A stretch of DNA of 64,000 bases. Source: Angiostrongylus vasorum. Its lineage: Eukaryota > Nematoda > Chromadorea > Rhabditida > Metastrongylidae. Both the position numbers and the translations under genes were made by a program. The stretch lies in contig JADANN010000446.1 of assembly GCA_018806985.1 (NCBI GenBank), forward strand, positions 674,312-738,311, read 5' to 3'. The notes under the pieces are model-generated. The model was not told the DNA's origin, ran no database searches, and saw only the letters and a program-made list of their open reading frames with translations. Position 1 is the stretch's first letter. Every line of letters starts with the position of its first letter. Shown piece after piece: positions 44,932 to 54,630 of the stretch.

Positions 44932-45115
44932 CATACCTTTGAAGTTTAAGTTTTCGTAGAAAGATTCAAAGCTTGTCATTGCGAGAAGAAAAAATTTCTA
45001 TCTCATCTCATTATCTCAGTTGATAAAAGTTTACAATGAGCTCAAACACGCTTGTTAAAAAGGTACAATTCGCATTGGACTCGTATAAATCGGAAATAAA
45101 GACCGATCATTAAAA

Positions 45116-45482
45116 GGGGCTGATAACACAGTGTCAGTGAAGTTGATCATCACGAGCACGATGCTGATTTGATACCTCTATGGCCTCACCAAGCCTCTCG
45201 TCCCTCTGGTATCGGTAGAATCCAGAAATTGGTACCGGTATTGTCCGGAAAAAAATTGTGTTCTGCAATGCACTGGGAGTGCTCTAGTCGAGCTCTCTCA
45301 GGACTCCAGGTGCAATCGACCCGATACCATTCAACGACATTTATGATGTAAGGAAAATCCTCAAGTAGTAACCGAAGCCTATCGTAAAAGTTGAACACCT
45401 TCGTGGATGATGGGTCCGAAGACGTGAATCGAACGTGGGAAGTGCTGGGATCCGCTGAAATAAAATGAATTTTAAAAAAGAC
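45116..45482 (+). repeat. SINE-C copy 3, diverged
   Basis: Head GGCTGATAACACAGTGTCAG, GGTACCGGTATTGTCCGG in the middle, GAAGTGCTGGGATCCGCTG near the end and an A-rich tail with AAATAAAATGAATTTTAAAA. Confidence 0.6.
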
Positions 45483-45715
45483 CGACAGATAGGTACGAGA
45501 ATTGGCAGCCTTAATAACTGAACGGAATATCGTTTAGCTTTCAGCACGAAAACAAGAGTCGTTGTTCAATAACGCTTGAGAAAAATTATAGAACTTCAGC
45601 CTAAACCGTGTATAGGACTCCTCGTTTTTTCTGAGCTCTTCTTCATTCCCTACTTCCTCGGTCGGTTTCCGCTTTTTCGTTCCTTATCTTCCATCTCATC
45701 CATCTCCATCATTAG

Positions 45716-45903
45716 GGTTAGTTGGTAACCACTTAAACTTTGATCTCAGTCGTATCTTCGGCAGTGGTGACCATAACGAAGTTGCAAATGAGGAATATGT
45801 AATGGGGTGTTTCGTACTTTCCGCGGAAGAGATTGAAGAAATGAATCAGAGGATTAATGTGAACACATTGATGAAGTCAGCGTTGAGTGCTGAGGAGATA
45901 TAA
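45716..45903 (+). CDS. Probable terminal exon of an unidentified gene
   Basis: A long pyrimidine-rich tract (45640-45710) ends in CATCATTAG. Two leftover bases are followed by 61 sense codons and TAA at 45901-45903. The peptide contains GNHLNFDLSRIFGSGDHNEV, EEYVMGCFVLSAEEIEEM and ends in LMKSALSAEEI. It is acidic and stop-free, unlike flanking sequence. No upstream exon identified; family not recognised. Confidence 0.4.
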
Positions 45904-46445
45904 TGTCAAACAACCTCTGCTTTTCCAATGTAAAGTGTTTAAGGTAAATCGAATGAGGTGTAACGCCTCACCATTTCTGAATTAGAGATGGAGTCATAGT
46001 GTTTACCTGTTCGAATACCCTAATATTGTTCTGAACACATGCCACAGTGCAAATCACATGCGGAGATTTTGAATCACTAGCGCACTACACTATAATACCG
46101 ATATTTACATCTGTAGCTTGATTCCTGACTCTTGCCAAATACTGCAAACTCAGGTGTTTGGTTTAAGCCTATAAAGACTCATCAATTTGATATTCTGATC
46201 AATTCCATGATTTCTCCCCAGTTGCTGATCCCAAATTCGAAACTCCTTACTGGGCAAGTGGATTTTGTGCTCCGCCGATTTACTGCATCGGTTCGCTTGT
46301 CGGAAATAGTCGTAGTTGACCTAGTAACTTTCGATGTAAAATCTAGCATTGTGGAGAAGTGAATTACTTCTAGAAATAGAGATTAATTTTTAATTTAAAA
46401 TTATTTTAACATTGATTTAATACATTTTAAAGAATGCTATCTAGA

Positions 46446-46770
46446 TCATTCCTCCCAACGCTTTACCGCCTCATCGTGGCTGGGAGGTGTTCCTGGGTGT
46501 CGGACTGCTATGTACAGCGGGTGATTCGTCCCCCCGACACGGTCTCCAAAGCTGAGAAGGAGTCCGGCGTTTCCATCAGAAAGCCTAGCTAAGAGTAAAC
46601 TAATGCTAGGATCCACCACCGTCCTGGTATCAAAGTCGCATGGTGACAAATCTCCCTCTGATCCACGAGGGCGATGACTGTCTGTGGTGGTGAAGACCTG
46701 GGCCAGACTTTGGCCACGCTGACCTCGGGATTCCAGGGAACCACAATGGGTTAACCAGCAAATCTCCGAA
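46446..46770 (-). repeat. Inverted repeat pair, left arm
   Basis: Minus strand reads ATTGTGGTTCCCTGGAATCC, GGCCAAAGTCTGGCC, CACCACCACAGAC, GGTGGTGGATCC, CACCCAGGAACACC. The plus strand at 47355-47690 carries a diverged copy. The arm is open as a 127-codon frame, probably by chance. Confidence 0.75.
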
Positions 46771-47084
46771 AAATAGTGATTATGCAGGGGGCCAGCACAA
46801 GTAGTGATAACGGGCCGTTCAAGCACCAAGTATCAAGTATCTACATCATTACAAGTGTTTTCTCGCAGTCTCTTTTTTTCATCCACCATGTATCAGTAGC
46901 TCTGAAAAAACACCATATCGTATGCTTTTCAATATCTGTTTAGGTTATCCCTGCCTTCCAAAAAAATCAAAGTGGGTGGTATTCCACCTCTAAATGAAGT
47001 TTTCAAGAGTGGTGTACTTCCTGTCCCATTTTCGATGTGTTTTGCATAAAATTCTCATCTCATTGAAATGTTCAACTGAATCAT

Positions 47085-47241
47085 CTACTTGTGTTCTATT
47101 TGACGCTGTAGCGTTTCTACACCATCGACTTTAAAGTCGGTTGATGAAAAAGAGACACCAATGGTTTGAAATGGTGGAGGTGACGTGTGGGCTGTTTCAA
47201 GGCAGTACGAAGCAAAACGACCAGAAGTACTCTTGTAAGTG
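47085..47241 (-). CDS. Probable terminal exon of an unidentified gene
   Basis: Minus strand: acceptor GTTAACTTTTTTTAG, one leftover base, then 51 codons and TAG at 47085-47087. The peptide has TYKSTSGRFASYCLETAHTS, PPPFQTIGVSFSSTDFK and VDGVETLQRQIEHK. It lies between the two arms of the inverted repeat, so either the repeat carries it or the arms inserted on both sides. Family not recognised. Confidence 0.45.
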
Positions 47242-47349
47242 CTAAAAAAAGTTAACACTAAGCGCATCCGTTGTACTTGGATACTTGGATAGCCCGTCAT
47301 CACTGGTTATGGGAGCCCCAGCATCATTCCCACTTTTACGGACTTTTCC

Positions 47350-47690
47350 TACTTTAGAAATTGTGGTTCCCTGAAATCCAGAGGTCAAACTGGCCAAAGT
47401 CTGCTCCACAATATCACCACCACAGGCAGTTGCCGTCCATGTGGATCAGAGAGAGGTTTGCCACGATGCAACTAGTTCAATAGCAGCGCGGTGGTGGATT
47501 CTGATATTGGTTTATTCTTATCTGGGCTTCTGGAGGGAAACGTCAGACCTCTTCTTAGCTTGGGAGTTCCTGTCGAGGATGAATCTACCCGCTGTACGTC
47601 GCAGCTCGACACCCAGGAACACCACCCGCCCCACGATGAAATGATAAAGCGTTGTAAGCCAAGGTGTTCTTGGCTGGTGCATCCGTTATA
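47350..47690 (+). repeat. Inverted repeat pair, right arm
   Basis: Plus strand: ATTGTGGTTCCCTGAAATCC, GGCCAAAGTCTGCTCC, CACCACCACAGGC, GGTGGTGGATTCTG, CACCCAGGAACACC. Spaced about 600 bases from the left arm. No transposase or short terminal motif was found to classify it. Confidence 0.75.
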
Positions 47691-48209
47691 AGAAACATCC
47701 ATTATTCCTTAGAATGTCTCGGTAGATCTTATAAAATTTGTGCGTTATCGGCACGATCTTCTATGTAAAGACAATTTATTGACTGCAAGAAATGTAACCT
47801 TTAAGCGTGGATTGAAACTGTTTTCAGGTATGTAGAAATGAGTTCTGAAAGACGTTCGCTGGTTTTGATTGTAGGCAAGAATTTCAGGATGCCACCTTTA
47901 CCATTGTTACCGCTATTAGCTGTTATTTTTTAGCTCATATGACGTACGATATGCATGCATATCACATCTGTGTATATTTTCAATTGAAAATCGTATGTTG
48001 TAAAATAAATGTAAAAACGTGACAAGACTTGATAAACGTGTCGAAACATGAGCTGTGTTCAATCGCAATGATGACATAGATAAATAAACCTCCATCCACT
48101 CTGAAAAAAGTCTTCTCGATGATCGTGCCATCACCTTATTCTAGTAAAGAGTTTTCTCTAAGTGTCGAATCCCAGAGTTCAAGTTAAGGCGTTTTTTGTA
48201 CCACTCAGT

Positions 48210-48380
48210 TGCCCGTACTCCCAAGAGCAGCAGCACTTTCGTTGCGAAATGGAAAACGAGATTCTCGTCCAGAAACAGTTTCTCCTTTCAAATTATTAGC
48301 TGTAAAGAACGCTTTTTTCTCGACCACTACTGCTATTTGATCCGTGAAATACAAGTCATCGTAGGAATAGAAAAATTACA
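48210..48380 (-). CDS. Candidate exon, unknown
   Basis: Minus-strand frame of about 55 codons: SYDDLYFTDQIAVVVEKKAF, FTANNLKGETVSGRESRF, ending GSTGN and TGA. Protein-like and not in any repeat seen. It lies upstream, on the same strand, of the exon at 47085-47241, and could belong to the same or a neighbouring gene. No clear acceptor. Confidence 0.3.
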
Positions 48381-48584
48381 GTGAAAAAATCTTGGCAAAC
48401 CAATGAACAGGGCTGCACCCATGTCGACCCGCTTATTCTTCAGCATTTTGAAGACGTAAACGGCTACTTTCTTTTGGCATCAAATGAATTGAAGTCGTTC
48501 AATCTCCGACACTATGTATTAGAGTACAACTCATAAAAAGGGTGCTTCCTATAACGAAGAAGAATTCGCTGATGAAGCAATTTT

Positions 48585-48668
48585 CACGGACCACCGACAC
48601 GGATTATCGGCTTTGATGAAGATGAAGACGTCGAAACGCTAGCCGAAATAAATAAATTTATCACCTCG
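48585..48668 (+). mobile_element. PLE terminus fragment with hammerhead-like motif
   Basis: Plus strand 48605-48650: UAUCGGCU, UUGAUGA, A, GAUG-AAGA-CGUC, GAAACGCU, AGCCGAAAUA. Stem I is extended (CGGCU/AGCCG) and stem II has changed on both sides relative to other copies while still pairing. The core C3 is U. A SINE-A sits directly after it. Confidence 0.6.
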
Positions 48669-48669
48669 T

Positions 48670-48948
48670 GAGCGCGTATGGCGCACTGGTCGGAGGCGCC
48701 CCGCAACACACACGTGGAATCGATCCCCATGCCCACGGCCCACCAAGCCTTCCAACCTTCCGAGTCAGCAAACTGCTACCAGGCATGTGTGGAAGGATAG
48801 CAGCACTGACTGGATACATCGGTAGGCCACCGCGTGTCATTGTAAAGGCCAGATATGCATTCAGTCACCTCCAAACGATGTTTAATGAAGTCGAAAGCAC
48901 ACCCATCCCTAAGGGATTGGTCAACGCCGAGAGCTTTACCCTATATCC
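48670..48948 (+). repeat. SINE-A copy 14
   Basis: Head GCGCGTATGGCGCACTGGTC and GGAATCGATCCCC; body intact; AGAGCTTTACCCTATATCC end. Confidence 0.92.
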
Positions 48949-49197
48949 ATTATCAACCCCGTGTAAACTCAACAGATTAAAAAACATGTCAGTTCGCTGA
49001 TGAATCCAAATATTTATGTGCTGTGAATATGCTACTTTCCACCAAATTAATTTGTACAGAACAAGATGCTATTTGAAAACCTTGTGAAAACCCTTTTTTG
49101 GTATGAATATAATAATGCTAAGATTAGTATGCAAATTGTTTGCGGCTCATATATTTTCTTCTGAAAACATGTCATACGCGGAGAATTGAAGAATTTC

Positions 49198-49203
49198 TTT
49201 ATT
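49198..49203 (-). promoter_or_regulatory. Poly(A) signal AATAAA
   Basis: GGAATAAAGAA on the minus strand, 66 bases beyond the stop codon of the frame ending at 49269. Confidence 0.5.
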
Positions 49204-49268
49204 CCTAGATGTGTAATAAGTTCACTCCAGCAATGTTTTACTGTATACCAGTGCCTTCGTGTTCATCA

Positions 49269-49739
49269 TCAACCACGTCCATAACATCCATAACATCCAG
49301 CCCCTTGAGAACCATACTGGTAAGGGGCATACGAACTATAGGTGCTAGCCGCTCCAGCATATGGACTACTTTGACCGGATTGGGTAGTTGCACCGCTCTT
49401 GGAATTAGGAAAGCGTATGCCAGTTAACAGTGTAACGGAAATACGAAATATATTTGTAATAAAATTTCTAAACAATTCAACCAACAATGGATTTTCAAGT
49501 AAAACAAGTGGATTAAGTGATATAAAGTTGGGCAGTTGAAAAGGAGCCGCCTGCCGTTTCTCTCGTAACACTCTGAAAGTAGTTTCTTCACTAATACAAG
49601 TATCTCCTTGGGCAAATGCTAGGCTGTTCTGGCTGTATTCAGTGGCAGTGGAACAGTTCTTTCTCATCGAATTTATTGATGTCAGTTTGGCTAAAGAACT
49701 TTCATGCGTTGACCACAAATAATCATGAAATGTATTCAC
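49269..49739 (-). CDS. Likely 3' exon(s) of a secreted Gly/Tyr-rich-tailed protein
   Basis: An open minus-strand frame of 156 codons starts at a non-ATG codon, so it is an exon, not a full gene. A possible 5' acceptor is TTACAAG at 49741, and another (ACTTTCAG) lies at 49583 inside the frame. A basic cleavage-like site RVLREKRQAAPFQ follows, then LPNFISLNPLVLLENPLL. The tail is rich in Ser, Tyr and Gly (SSPYAGAASTYSSYAPYQYG) and ends CYGCYGRG and TGA. An AATAAA lies just downstream. The dibasic site and tail suggest a processed secreted or cuticle-type protein. That role is inference and no family is claimed. Confidence 0.45.
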   Translation of the reverse strand: MNTFHDYLWSTHESSLAKLTSINSMRKNCSTATEYSQNSLAFAQGDTCISEETTFRVLREKRQAAPFQLPNFISLNPLVLLENPLLVELFRNFITNIFRISVTLLTGIRFPNSKSGATTQSGQSSPYAGAASTYSSYAPYQYGSQGAGCYGCYGRG

Positions 49740-49897
49740 TTGTAAGAATCAAATAAATAAAAGTGCAAGATCACTATGTTCACCATATCAGGGACAATGA
49801 AAATAAGTAACTCGAAGTTAATGTGATTCCACTTCTATCTAGGTTACATTTTACGCGTTTGCATAATACGGTATTAATACAACGTACTAGCCATTAA

Positions 49898-50158
49898 GAG
49901 CGCGTGGGCAGTGGTCGAAGGCGCCTTGGGACACACACGTGAAATCGATCCCAGCACCCATGGCCCACCAAGCCCTCCATCCCTCCGAGGTCGGCAAACT
50001 GGCAGCAGACCTGTGTGGGAGGATACCAGCACTAGCTCGATACACAGCGAGTCATTGTGAAGGTCAGATAAGCACTGAATCACCTCCAACGTTCAATGAA
50101 GTCGAAGGCATGGTGCATCCCTCAGGGATTGATCAAAGCCGAGAGCTTCATCCTTTTT
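49898..50158 (+). repeat. SINE-A copy 15
   Basis: Head shortened (GCGCGTGGGCAGTGGTCG, GAAATCGATCCC), body with small deletions (ATACATCGGTAGGCCACC missing), AGAGCTTCATCC end. Confidence 0.88.
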
Positions 50159-50224
50159 TACTAGTCATTAAATAGAAGACTCGTGTTAAATACGTCTCTA
50201 TCTGTATACATGTTCTTACGAACT

Positions 50225-50335
50225 ACCCTTCTTTAGCTGACGCAAAGTTGGTATAGGTGTGCTCGCTGTCGTTGCCATTGTTCAATGACTGACATTTCGG
50301 CGACCAGCTAAAGAAGAGCAGTTACTAAGAACATA
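50225..50335 (-). mobile_element. PLE terminus scrap
   Basis: Plus-strand GAATGAC-type end replaced by TTTAGCTGACGCAAAGTTGG, GTCGTTGCCATTG and GACATTTCGGCGACCAGC, resembling the reversed PLE terminus. Confidence 0.45.
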
Positions 50336-50419
50336 TGCATTGAAATACAGATTATTATGCTGAGGTTTATACAAAGTCGATGTTTTGAGTCATGTCTCCA
50401 TCTTTTTGCTGAGTCACCG

Positions 50420-50785
50420 CTTTTTTTATACCACGCATCCTCACATCTACCGGGCGAATCTCAGCAATTCGTGCACTCGATTCGTTTCGTGACATCCATT
50501 ATCCACGAAAGTCGTTGAAGTGTTCGCGTGTGGGTTCGGCTGCCGCTTGAGGATTGTTACCTTTTTATGAATCTCACTGAATCCTGGTCGAATAGATTCT
50601 TTCTGAAGCCTTTCCATAGCCTTGTTTGAGTGTTTACACTTGTAATGCAGTGAGTTGTTCACGGAGAAGTCTGCTACTGGTTTACCGACCCACAGGAATG
50701 ACAAGTTGGTAGGGTCTAGGGCGGAGTTCAGAAAAAAGACGGTATTTCGTTTTCGTAAGAGACGGGATAAGTACCACTGCGCTAT
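50420..50785 (-). repeat. SINE-C copy 4, diverged
   Basis: Minus strand: head TTGATAGCGCAGTGGTACTT near 50785, GAATCGAGTGCACGAATTGC and CGGTAGATGTGAGG near the end, and an A-run tail (50420-50436). Confidence 0.6.
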
Positions 50786-51039
50786 CAACTTCTACAGTTT
50801 TTCTGCTTGGGCTATGAAGTGTTAGGCCGAATAGATTGCTTCTCAATTTCACGTTTCCAGGCTCCGAACAAGGCTAAACCGTCGAATCGTCGGCAATTAT
50901 TGGATAAATCTCATTATTACGTTTTTTCTGTCTTCTCAGAATAGAAACACTATTTTTTAGATTTCCTTTCCTTATAGCGTCATAGTAGTGAATTCGTTGC
51001 GTGTGGTCTACCGCCTCAATAAGAGCGTGAACAGTAGTA

Positions 51040-51220
51040 AGGATGAATACATTTTGTTAGGAACGAAAACGGAAGGCAGACCTAGATGTGCTACTTTAAT
51101 CCGGCTCCAATCACATGCTTTTCAGCACAAGATTTGCTCGGTCTCATGGTTGTTGTGCAGTACGACGTCAAAGACAGAAGTGCTGGGAATGCTACCCGTA
51201 TTAATTTACTCTGAGTTATT
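51040..51220 (+). repeat. Dispersed repeat F copy
   Basis: GGAACGAAAACGGAAGG, TGTGCTACTTTAATCCGG, CACAAGATTTGCTCGGTCTC and GGTTGTTGTGCAG match the minus strand of 29060-29240. Confidence 0.6.
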
Positions 51221-51300
51221 TGCAAAACTACGACCCCCGGACCAGATCAGACCGGATCGAACCGCGATTTCCTTTTTTGGGGGCTCAGGTTAACAGAGCA
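51215..51300 (-). repeat. SINE-B' fragment
   Basis: Plus-strand reading ATTTGCAAAACTACGACCCC, GATCGAACCGCGATTTCC and CTCAGGTTAACAGAGC corresponds to the reversed B box and A box of the B' subfamily. Confidence 0.55.
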
Positions 51301-52600
51301 TTCAAAAACGAACGAAACAAATAGAATTCTAAAACGCACAAGCCGCGACATGAAATAGGATATTTTCACACATGTCTTCAAGGATATTTAAGCATGAATT
51401 GGCATGAAGAGTTGCTTCTTTTCGAATAATCATTGTCGAACTAGATTTTGCAGTGTTGACTTTTGTAGCTTACGAAACAGTGGCTTTTGCGTGCGATGGT
51501 ATCGCGATGACCCAGGAAGCTGCAGTGAATGAATTCGCTTTTATATCACATAAACGATAACGTCCTTAGCTAGTAGTAGCGACTTTGGACCGGCAAAGAG
51601 TGGTTCTAATTCTCCTCAGTAAAGTCACTACAAAGACGTTATTTCCTGTTTCAGAAAACCCTTTCTTTCCGACGGACGGGCAGAGTGCAAACAATAGACG
51701 AAACATTCTTTTGAACAAAAGGCAACGTAACTTCTTTTCGATGAATTTATTTGTTTTTGTACATCCCTTCACCATTGAATGCTCGAACATAGTTTTTGCG
51801 ATTTGGTGTAAATGTGGAACTATTGGACGACTACAGTTCCGTTTCTTCATAATCTCTCAAGTTGGTTTACTTGCGCTCGTTGAAATGTACGATGGATAGT
51901 TGGCATCGATAACTGAGCGTTCTCCACCTTCGCATTTTCTGGAGCGATCTTTTCCTTCCGCCATTCAAGTGTAACATTTGTGTCATGTGTAGAAATCAAC
52001 CAAGTGTTCCTTCGTCTATATTATGACGTCATGTAATAAACAAAAATGAACCGTGAAAAAAAAACCGTGCGAAGAAAATATCTACGTGATTTCACTTCAC
52101 GAATGTCCCATCTCTACAAAGAATTTGCAATCCTCAGAACAATTTCTAGTTAACTGCTGCACAGCTTGGAGACCAAGGCTTTCCTTCCATGAAGACGAAA
52201 GATAACTGCCCAGATGCTTCATAGAAGGATTTGTGGTTTCTCTGGAACAGAAGTAGATGGGCCATTTTGGCGCAAGGTTGCTACGACGGCGACGGTGATC
52301 TCCTTCATGCCTAGAGAAGCGAAGACCCAGAAGTATTCATTGAAATTGGATAGCCAGAATGACCAACCATTGGAAAGGGTTGTTACTTAGGAAGAGAACA
52401 TATTTCCACGAGCAGTCGAGTTAAACTTGGCTACGAAAATTGGCATTACAGACATAAAATGAAGTGACCGCTATGAGATTCTTATCGTTAGAACAGCGTG
52501 CTAACAGTTCGTGGTTAATCTGAGTTTAAAAATTATGGGAATCTTGTGCCATTGCACTTTTTAATATGATTTTGTTTTTGCTTACACAGACTCGAGTACA
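51300..52600. other. Unassigned sequence
   Basis: 1.3 kb without recognised repeats. Frames on both strands at 51566-51899 are open but carry no motif. It would be downstream of the small secreted peptide gene at 52640-52756 on the minus strand. Confidence 0.35.
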
Positions 52601-52639
52601 CCACAAACTAACTGAAGCTTTGCGCACCTTGTAATGATG

Positions 52640-52756
52640 TCACGAATTTCCGCTGCTTTTTACCGGACGCTCTGGCAGTCCCACATCCAATTCCGCAAAT
52701 GAATCGGCTATCAACCAGAAAAAAATAACTGCTAGTGTGGTTAGAAATTTCTTCAT
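52640..52756 (-). CDS. Small secreted peptide, SL-type acceptor next to ATG
   Basis: Minus strand: TATTTTTTCAG, three bases (GTA), then ATG at 52756-52754, 38 codons and TGA. The peptide is MKKFLTTLAVIFFWLIADSF followed by AELDVGLPERPVKSSGNS. The first 21 residues are a textbook signal peptide, with likely cleavage after SFA. The mature part would be about 17 residues. The T-rich acceptor beside the ATG is what spliced-leader trans-spliced nematode genes show. It is clearly related to the gene at 57769-57921: ACTAGCAGTTA, GGATG and CTGCCAG stretches and the ACAAGGTGCGCA end are shared. ACAAG/GTGCGC after the stop may be a donor, so a spliced longer form is possible. Confidence 0.6.
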   Translation of the reverse strand: MKKFLTTLAVIFFWLIADSFAELDVGLPERPVKSSGNS

Positions 52757-52814
52757 TACCTGAAAAAATAGTGAGATGTTTTGCTCACTTTTCGTTGAGG
52801 AATAGTTTCACGAC

Positions 52815-52966
52815 CTTATGAAACACTATCTAGAAGAAAGATATGATGCTCGACGAGTCCCTAGAGCTAGCAGAACAAACTGGGCTACTCTTGTACGCGA
52901 CAGGGAAAAATGGAAGATTTACTGGCGCCCGCTCGAGTTAGTCGACGATCAATGGGACTACAGGCG
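52815..52966 (+). mobile_element. RTE 3' end, 5'-truncated
   Basis: Plus-strand frame YLEERYDARRVPRASRTNW, then DREKWKIYWRPLELVDDQWD and GACTACAGG, matching the last 50 codons of the RTE protein. Typical dead-on-arrival LINE insertion. Confidence 0.9.
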
Positions 52967-53027
52967 ATATGGGATAAAACACTATATAATTGGCAACAGT
53001 GCATGCTTCCAGATACAACGTGACGCA

Positions 53028-53095
53028 GACATTCTTTCATTGATAAGCTAACACGAGGTTGATAAAAATCTTCATTCGGCAACATTTCGGCGCAT
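53028..53095 (-). mobile_element. PLE terminus fragment
   Basis: Minus strand: CCTGAGAAGGTGAATGCGCC, GAAATGTTGCC and AACCTCGTGTTAGC. It resembles the hammerhead-bearing end, with one core base missing (CUGA-GA). Confidence 0.5.
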
Positions 53096-53103
53096 TCACC
53101 TTC

Positions 53104-53398
53104 TCAGGGAACGGATTCATCCGAATCTATCGTCCACAGTTCTTCAAATTCCCGATGTAAGACTTTGTCTCTGCATCGAGTTGAATCTACTGGGGCACCG
53201 TTGGAATGAAGTAATCTATCTCTGCACTGCTCGTTTAAATAGGATGGTTGTCGATACTTTTGTAACCATTTATTTTTCTCTGGACAATCGATCTTGCGGC
53301 AGTCGGTCTTATTATCACCAAGAACTGGACGTAAGAATATTTCCAAAACCGATTTATCTTCAACCTCGGCAAGATAATCAATAAGTATTCTTTCACTG
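53104..53398 (-). CDS. ORF between two PLE termini, unknown
   Basis: Minus-strand frame of about 98 codons starts after TATTAG (possible acceptor, 53398) with LVSERILIDYLAEVEDKSV. It continues LEIFLRPVLGDNKTDCRKID, CPEKNKWLQKYRQPSYLNEQ and CRDRLLHSN, and ends WTIDSDESVP. Four cysteines and many charged residues look like real protein. The stop codon TGA is part of the CUGAGA of a PLE terminus at 53095-53106. A related terminus lies at the other side (53385-53450). It may be a host exon caught between PLE ends. Confidence 0.35.
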
Positions 53399-53450
53399 AC
53401 GAGCTAATACGAAGTTTATAAAAAATATTTTATTTGGCTTCATTTTTTTA
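53385..53450 (-). mobile_element. PLE terminus-like direct repeat
   Basis: ATTCTTTCACTGACGAGCTA, TACGAAGTTTATAAAAA and TTTGGCTTCATTTT parallel ATTCTTTCATTGATAAGCTA, ACGAGGTTGATAAAAA and TTCGGCAACATTTC at 53032-53090. Confidence 0.5.
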
Positions 53451-53901
53451 GTTGCCTCGTATTAGTTTGCAAATGAAGGAATGCTTATTCACTAGTCATA
53501 CCGAGGTGAAAGGATTGTCGGATTTTTAAAACAATGTGATCTGGTTCTAAACACCCACAGCAGTTTCCACAGGTATCATCGATTCAGGTGATTGTAGAGC
53601 GACTCAAGCAGGTTTCGATAAATTTTTTTCTGACGGCTGTATCGGACTAGAGTTGCCCCAGTAGTCAGTGATGACCACGTGAACACGGCGAGCACCACAC
53701 TTTTTTTCTACCAACTTTTCAAAGAAATCTGGCCATCATCTCGATTTACTTTCTATCATTGTTTGTGCAAAAACTGAAACTGTTCGGTACACTACTTTTT
53801 CACAGCGGTTTTTATCTTATTTAAATGGATGGTTTTTTTATGTCGACGCAGATGGGACAAATGAGGATTACTTCATACATGCCGAGTTAACAGAAAGTCG
53901 G

Positions 53902-54156
53902 TCATGGGAATGGCGAAGGAGTCTTATGCGCTTTCATGGAAAATCCGTTAGTAAACTCTTTTCGAAAGCTTGCTTGCCCATGTGGCTGCCTTTTATCCAG
54001 CCTCCTTTCAGAAATCTTCTCCATCTCTCGGAATGAAGGGCTCGCAGTTAAAACAATGAACATATAGTTGACCAGTTTTGCAGGCCCAATTGTCACGCTG
54101 GGGTGAAAGAGTAGCCCTATAACGTCTGCTAGCCTTGGAGTTTCGTAAATTGACAA
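53902..54156 (-). mobile_element. Possible RTE-like reverse transcriptase scrap
   Basis: Minus-strand frame contains ISERRLDKRQPHGQASFRKE, which parallels the RTE block RTLDGGQPFEQAGFRKRF. The rest does not align obviously. Confidence 0.35.
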
Positions 54157-54159
54157 ATA

Positions 54160-54630
54160 ACTTTTGTTATAGCAGCTACACCTTAGTACATCAGCTCAAC
54201 TGTTTATGGAGACACATCTACTGGTGGCTGTCAATGTCTCTGGTTTTTTTCATACAGTCGTTAAGGCAAGCATATGTATAGAACTTCTTCGTTTCTGTAG
54301 TTCTCATTGGTGCGTTTAACACAGTAGTTCTGGGCCGCCTGTTGTACACACGTTGTTTGACGTTAGCTCCTTCGGCTTGATATAATCAAGCACTGTCTCA
54401 TGGTGCTCGACAAATAGTTGCCATACTTGTTAGGCAGGGAAAAAACGGTAACTTGATCTACGCAAGGCACTAGCAACTTATAAAAGGAAGATACGTATTC
54501 AATCAATACTGATACGCTAGCTATAGAGTCGAACACATGATGTATTCCTAACGGATTGAATAAGAATGAACATCTTATCCTTCGTCAACTTATATCAAAC
54601 GTATTGAACAGGCTTACTCTAGCCTGTTCG
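54160..54630. other. Unassigned, possible very old SINE
   Basis: At 54370-54585 weak SINE-A-like order is seen (CATACTTGTTAGGCAGG, AGATACGTATTCAATCA, GAGTCGAACACATGATG, CATCTTATCC). Too diverged to be sure. Confidence 0.3.

Noticed and set aside
46446..46829. 127-codon minus-strand ORF as a gene
   Set aside because: It covers one arm of the inverted repeat; the other arm does not keep the frame.
47916..48134. Minus-strand frame after a TTTTTTCAG acceptor (near 48095)
   Set aside because: The acceptor is good but the frame lacks protein-like composition and a donor or terminal context; left out of the annotation.
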